Source of the DNA: Paenibacillus sp. OV219
GTDB lineage: Bacteria > Bacillota > Bacilli > Paenibacillales > Paenibacillaceae
NCBI RefSeq assembly: GCF_900110075.1
Contig: NZ_FOCJ01000001.1
Location: 620,001-684,000, forward strand
Length of the DNA stretch: 64,000 bases
Reading direction: 5' to 3'
Shown: positions 60,719-64,000 of the stretch, in pieces
Position numbering within the stretch: position 1 is the stretch's first letter
How the letters are laid out: each line of letters opens with the position of its first letter
Program-made: the position numbers and the translations under genes
The notes under the pieces: generated by a model
Told to the model about the DNA's origin: nothing
The model's database searches: none
The model's input: only the letters and a program-made list of their open reading frames with translations

Positions 60719-61418
60719 CACTGCAGAGCAAGAGAAGCGCTCCATTCGTCTGCCCATGGTTGAGATTTTTGAAACGGTCGAAGGCGAAGGCACACGTGCC
60801 GGGTTCCCGACCGTTTTTGTACGTCTGTTCGGCTGCAACCTCCGTTGTGTCTGGTGCGATACGAAATATAGCTATCCACCTGCCGAAGCGGAATTTACAA
60901 TGACCATTGAGGATATTGTTGCCGAAGTTACGCAGAAGTATAAAGCGGAGCATATTTGCATGACAGGCGGCGAGCCGCTGCTGTATGGCAGCCGTTCAGG
61001 CGCACTGCTGCAGGCGCTATGCGATATTGATCGCATGAAGGACGTGCATGTGGAGACGAACGGGGCGATTGATCTGGCACCATTCCTTCGCGACATCGCA
61101 TCGCCTAAAGCGAGGTACATTATGGATTACAAGCTGCCGGACTCCGGCGAGAATGAAACGATGATTCATGAGAACTTCGCCCTGTTGCGCGAGCAGGATG
61201 AAGTCAAGTTCGTAATCGCAAGTGACCGCGATTTCGATGCAGCGGTGGAGACACTTGCGAAATATCCGACGAAGGCACTCGCGATGTTCAGCCCGGTATG
61301 GGAGTCAATGCCGCCAGCGCGTCTTGTTGAGAAGATGCTCGCAAGCGGGCTTACTGGCGTTAAGCTGAATATGCAGCTACACAAAATTATTTGGGATCCA
61401 GCTAAGAGAGGTGTGTAA
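60708..61418 (+). CDS. queE: 7-carboxy-7-deazaguanine synthase QueE
   Basis: A 236-residue radical SAM enzyme that converts 6-carboxytetrahydropterin to CDG. The [4Fe-4S] cysteines are in RLFGCNLRCVWCDTKYS (C-x3-C-x2-C), SAM contacts in MTGGEPLL. ATG 60708 is nine bases after GGAGG; ATG 60702 is too close. It overlaps queD and is followed four bases later by queC, so the three are cotranslated. Confidence 0.95.
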   Translation: MQNNTAEQEKRSIRLPMVEIFETVEGEGTRAGFPTVFVRLFGCNLRCVWCDTKYSYPPAEAEFTMTIEDIVAEVTQKYKAEHICMTGGEPLLYGSRSGALLQALCDIDRMKDVHVETNGAIDLAPFLRDIASPKARYIMDYKLPDSGENETMIHENFALLREQDEVKFVIASDRDFDAAVETLAKYPTKALAMFSPVWESMPPARLVEKMLASGLTGVKLNMQLHKIIWDPAKRGV

Positions 61419-61422
61419 GTAA

Positions 61423-62112
61423 ATGAAAAAAGCAGTCGTTATTCTAAGCGGCGGTTTGGATAGTACAACTTGCATGGGATATGCGAAGGAAGCGGGATAT
61501 GAGCTGTACCCGATAACGTTCGACTATGGCCAGCGCCATAAAATCGAATTGAACAACGCGCGTGCAGTTGCGGAGCACTACGGCGTGAGCGACCGGTTCA
61601 GACTGGTCGAGCTCGGCTTTTTGCGTGATTTCGGCGGCAGCGCGCTGACTGATGACAGCATTGACGTGCCAAAGGTTGGCACAGATCCTGTGCCGGACGA
61701 AGTTGGCGAGATTCCAGTTACGTATGTGCCTGGACGGAACCTGTTGTTCCTGTCCATTGCAACATCGTTCGCGGAGACGGTAGGCGCTGAAGCCATTTAT
61801 ATCGGCGTGAATGCACTGGACTACAGCGGTTATCCGGACTGCCGTCCAGAGTTTATCGCGAAGGTGGAAGAAGTAATCGCCATCGCGACGAAGATCGGTG
61901 TAGAAGGCAGACCGATCTCGATCGAGACGCCGCTCATCCACTTGACTAAAGCTGATATTGTCAAAGAAGGTACGAGGATGGGCGTTCCATATCATCTGAC
62001 AACATCGTGCTACAATGGCGAGCCAGATGCTTGCGGCGAATGCGACAGCTGCAGACTGCGATTGAAAGGCTTTGCTGAAGCGGGTATGAAAGATCCAATT
62101 CCGTATAAATAA
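61423..62112 (+). CDS. queC: 7-cyano-7-deazaguanine synthase QueC
   Basis: A 229-residue PP-loop enzyme that converts CDG to preQ0 with ATP and ammonia. The PP-loop SGGLDSTTC is at the N terminus, and zinc cysteines are in TTSCYNGEPDACGECDSCRLR. The operon order is D-E-C rather than the Bacillus C-D-E-F, and no queF gene is seen before the terminator. preQ0 can also be exported or used for other 7-deazapurines. Confidence 0.96.
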   Translation: MKKAVVILSGGLDSTTCMGYAKEAGYELYPITFDYGQRHKIELNNARAVAEHYGVSDRFRLVELGFLRDFGGSALTDDSIDVPKVGTDPVPDEVGEIPVTYVPGRNLLFLSIATSFAETVGAEAIYIGVNALDYSGYPDCRPEFIAKVEEVIAIATKIGVEGRPISIETPLIHLTKADIVKEGTRMGVPYHLTTSCYNGEPDACGECDSCRLRLKGFAEAGMKDPIPYK

Positions 62113-62124
62113 TAGGTTGGGAAG

Positions 62125-62160
62125 AACCAAACCGCCCTTTTCGAGGGCGGTTTGGTTTTT
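62125..62160 (+). terminator. Terminator of the queDEC operon
   Basis: AACCAAACCGCCC pairs perfectly with GGGCGGTTTGGTT around a seven-base loop, followed by Ts. Confidence 0.92.
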
Positions 62161-62522
62161 ATTGCATAGGGTTACTTGCGCGTTGGCGAGTTAGTGAGTG
62201 GGCTCACGAGAGGTACGGAGAGTCGGCGGTTCGCGCAGCCGAGGACAGGCTTGAAAGGTCTTGGAAAAGAGGCTGAGAGAGTAAATAGGCACTCAGCACC
62301 ATATTCGCTGGCTTACGCTAGGGAACTCTCTCAGCTCAACTTTTGCCAAATGGAGTTGCTGGGAAGTCTGAAAGTTGGAAAACACTACTCTCAGACCCAA
62401 AACAGCCACAGTTCTGCTCCGAGAGGCGGAGAATCCGGCTCTCAGCGCCAAAGTCCCTCCGAAAAAAAGTAAAGAGCAGATAAATCAGATGGTCACTATA
62501 CGATGTCCGCTGAAGTAAAATA
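62161..62522. other. Intergenic stretch with repeated CTCTCAG motifs, no gene assigned
   Basis: About 360 bases between two terminators. The inverted pair GCTGAGAGAGT (62272-62282) and ACTCTCTCAGC (62325-62335) could form an RNA or DNA hairpin. CTCTCAG recurs at 62328-62334, 62388-62394 and 62439-62445. A 98-codon open frame (62176-62472) has no ribosome site and an odd Ser/Gly/Arg-rich composition, so I do not call it a gene. Confidence 0.5.
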
Positions 62523-62562
62523 GCCGCCTCGTGAGCCACTACCTTTGGCTAACGAGGGCGGC
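62523..62562. terminator. Hairpin terminator downstream of the diguanylate cyclase
   Basis: GCCGCCTCGT-GAGCCA pairs with TGGCT-AACGAGGGCGGC. On the plus side it is followed by TTGTTTTT, and on the minus side by TATTTTAC. It lies 22 bases past the diguanylate cyclase stop. Confidence 0.7.
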
Positions 62563-62584
62563 GCTTGTTTTTACAAAATAACCG

Positions 62585-63784
62585 TTATGCTTGCTTGCTG
62601 CGCTTCGCTCCTTCACCTTCCGAACGGGATCGCTTCTGCACGGACGGGTGCAGCGAAACCTTGTTCTTGCCGGTCGTTTTGGACTGGTACATTGCTTCAT
62701 CCGCTTGCTTGACGACTTCGGCAATTGTTGTACCTTCGCGGGAAACGCTGACACCAACGCTGATTGTTACCATCGTTTCTTTCTCGACGCGGCTCCGGAT
62801 AGCTTCCGCCACATCCTCCGGCTTGACGCCAGGTGCTGCGACGAGCCCTAATAGTTCTTCGCCCCCGTAACGTCCTGCTGTGCCGATGCCTGCTGTCTCT
62901 TCTTTAATGATATCGGCGACGTGCTTCAGTACGCCGTCCGCTTTATGATGGCCTTGCGTATCGTTCAGCTTCTTGAAATTGTCGATATCGCAGAAGATGA
63001 TGGCGATCCGATTCATCTCGCGCAGCAGCTGCTCCGCTTTCTTGTTGAAGTGCCGCCGGTTGTACAGGCTGGTCAGACCGTCGGTAATCGACGACTGGAA
63101 CGTCATCATAAGCCGTTCAAGCACCCATTCGAACAAGAGCAGAAACAAGAGCGTATAATAGACGATAGGCAGCAAATGTATGAAGATGACCAGTATCGGT
63201 TTGTCTCCATGGAACACATAGCTGTCGGCCATAGCTGAGAGCTGATAAACGAAATAAACGATCAGGCTGGCGGAATAGTTGAATCGCTGGTCGATACCGC
63301 GCAGGTTGAGCAGAATAGCAAAGTTTAGAATGAGTCCATAGAAATCAAGCGCAAGTAGATCAACACTACCTGCGGCGATTGGATTGCTTAGCATCTCAGG
63401 TTTATATGCAATTTGAGCAGCGGTAACGAGTCCTAAGCCGATCATCATCAATAAGAAGGGCATGCCCTTCAATCTTGCGGCTGGGCCGGTATATAATTTC
63501 ATGAAAACAAAGTTTATAATGATAAAAGAGAGTAAGCTGACAAACGAGTATCCAATATGTAAGTATGGCGAGGCTGACCAGTCGGGAACAGATAGGCTGA
63601 TGAGTGCCCCGTTCTGGATAATGACGAGCGGAAGTACGATAATGAGCAGAAGATGCGTCTGGTTTCGTCTGTAGCTCTTGTACAGCTTTATCGCCATGAA
63701 GAGCATGAGTACGAGAATTGTCATCACGCAAGCGGATGTGAAGGTTTGTCCGGCTTGTCCGGCGAGCCAATTAACAAATGTCAT
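62585..63784 (-). CDS. Membrane diguanylate cyclase (GGDEF)
   Basis: A 399-residue protein with about seven N-terminal transmembrane helices (residues 15-225) that resemble a 7TM-type sensor, then a GGDEF domain. Active-site features are intact: FCDIDNFKKLNDTQGHHKAD and RYGGEEL, with GGEEL a functional variant. It should make c-di-GMP from two GTP. AGGTGG precedes ATG 63784. Its product is the substrate of the EAL protein at 51.6 kb, though the two genes lie 9 kb apart. Confidence 0.93.
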   Translation of the reverse strand: MTFVNWLAGQAGQTFTSACVMTILVLMLFMAIKLYKSYRRNQTHLLLIIVLPLVIIQNGALISLSVPDWSASPYLHIGYSFVSLLSFIIINFVFMKLYTGPAARLKGMPFLLMMIGLGLVTAAQIAYKPEMLSNPIAAGSVDLLALDFYGLILNFAILLNLRGIDQRFNYSASLIVYFVYQLSAMADSYVFHGDKPILVIFIHLLPIVYYTLLFLLLFEWVLERLMMTFQSSITDGLTSLYNRRHFNKKAEQLLREMNRIAIIFCDIDNFKKLNDTQGHHKADGVLKHVADIIKEETAGIGTAGRYGGEELLGLVAAPGVKPEDVAEAIRSRVEKETMVTISVGVSVSREGTTIAEVVKQADEAMYQSKTTGKNKVSLHPSVQKRSRSEGEGAKRSKQA

Positions 63785-63855
63785 GTTTGAACCACCTAAT
63801 TATGAGAGTAGACGCACGGTGCAGAATAGAGTCGGTTAAGCCCGGCACATCAGCT

Positions 63856-63884
63856 TTACAGAAACGTATGTTCTAGTATATCAT
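63856..63884 (+). promoter_or_regulatory. Sigma-A-like promoter before the glycosyltransferase
   Basis: TTACAG (63856-63861) and TATCAT (63879-63884) are 17 bases apart, about 55 bases before the glycosyltransferase start. Confidence 0.5.
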
Positions 63885-63940
63885 GTTTTTGGCAGGTCGA
63901 GAAGTAAAATGCAGGTTTGTTTGAGGAGGTTCGCGGGCAC

Positions 63941-64000
63941 ATGAATATTTTGCAGGCATTGTTTTTTCCACCGGAGCAACCGGGCGGCGTGTCCTCAATG
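63941..64000 (+). CDS. Start of a glycosyltransferase (partial)
   Basis: Only the first 20 codons are in the window. They read MNILQALFFPPEQPGG and then VSSM, resembling the N terminus of GT4-type glycosyltransferases, in which a G-G-V-S loop after the first strand is typical. GAGGAGGT is a strong ribosome site 11 bases upstream. The rest lies beyond the window, so the specificity cannot be judged. Confidence 0.65.
   Translation, partial: MNILQALFFPPEQPGGVSSM

Noticed and set aside
62176-62472. A 98-codon plus-strand frame in the intergenic region after queC
   Set aside because: It has no Shine-Dalgarno, a Ser/Gly/Arg-rich composition and no resemblance to any protein; it is better treated as non-coding.

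Overview
This looks like chromosomal DNA of a spore-forming Firmicute close to Paenibacillus or Cohnella. The signs are a T-box leader before alaS, the B. subtilis-like order cymR-iscS-(divergent mnmA)-yrrD-yrrI-alaS-ireB-ruvX-yrzB-mltG-trhP, a YjcZ-type spore peptide, GlnR/TnrA boxes, strong Shine-Dalgarno sequences, frequent TTG/GTG starts and dense rho-independent terminators. I see no rRNA, tRNA, CRISPR, prophage or insertion sequence, so this is a chromosome segment with an accessory middle.

Layout. 0-14.4 kb is conserved housekeeping: a CNNM/CorC membrane protein, tRNA 2-thiolation (mnmA, iscS) with the cysteine regulator cymR, a PRC-barrel protein, an AI-2E-type permease, T-box-controlled alaS, ireB, ruvX, two DUF1292 proteins, mltG and the two U32 proteins for tRNA 5-hydroxyuridine. 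14.5-27.8 kb holds a chemoreceptor behind a sigma-D-like promoter, a YugP protease with a MerR regulator, an ammonium transporter flanked by GlnR boxes and followed by a GlnD-like nucleotidyltransferase and a DnaQ-like exonuclease, a JAMM protease, an MFS exporter, a thiol-disulfide protein, citramalate synthase, DNA polymerase IV and a ferredoxin.

27.9-34.9 kb carries a translationally coupled three-gene operon (CHASE2 adenylate cyclase, secreted FecR-domain protein, secreted NHL/copper-amine-oxidase-like protein) and a membrane-anchored L,D-transpeptidase. 35-39.5 kb has pyrD, the alarmone synthetase relQ, a DUF309 protein, a pseudouridine synthase, a HAD phosphatase and a small spore protein. 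39.8-47.9 kb is a mixed run of small enzymes and membrane proteins, including several GNAT acetyltransferases (one frameshifted) and a HisA that resembles the eukaryotic HIS6 type.

48-55.6 kb is the most unusual part: an unknown protein, CheW, a CheA with two C-terminal CheW domains, a CheB-like receiver fused to PAS, degenerate GGDEF and intact EAL domains, and a chemoreceptor. No cheR, cheB or cheY is present, so the output is inferred to be c-di-GMP breakdown rather than flagellar switching. 55.7-64 kb has a glutathione-independent formaldehyde dehydrogenase, a GNAT, a GyrI-like protein, a DMT exporter, a PhzF protein, the queD-queE-queC operon, a membrane diguanylate cyclase and the start of a glycosyltransferase.

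Signalling by nucleotides recurs in the window: cAMP (CHASE2 cyclase), (p)ppGpp (relQ), c-di-GMP (one cyclase, one phosphodiesterase) and nitrogen control (GlnR boxes). All functional calls come from reading motifs and gene order; no database search was run.
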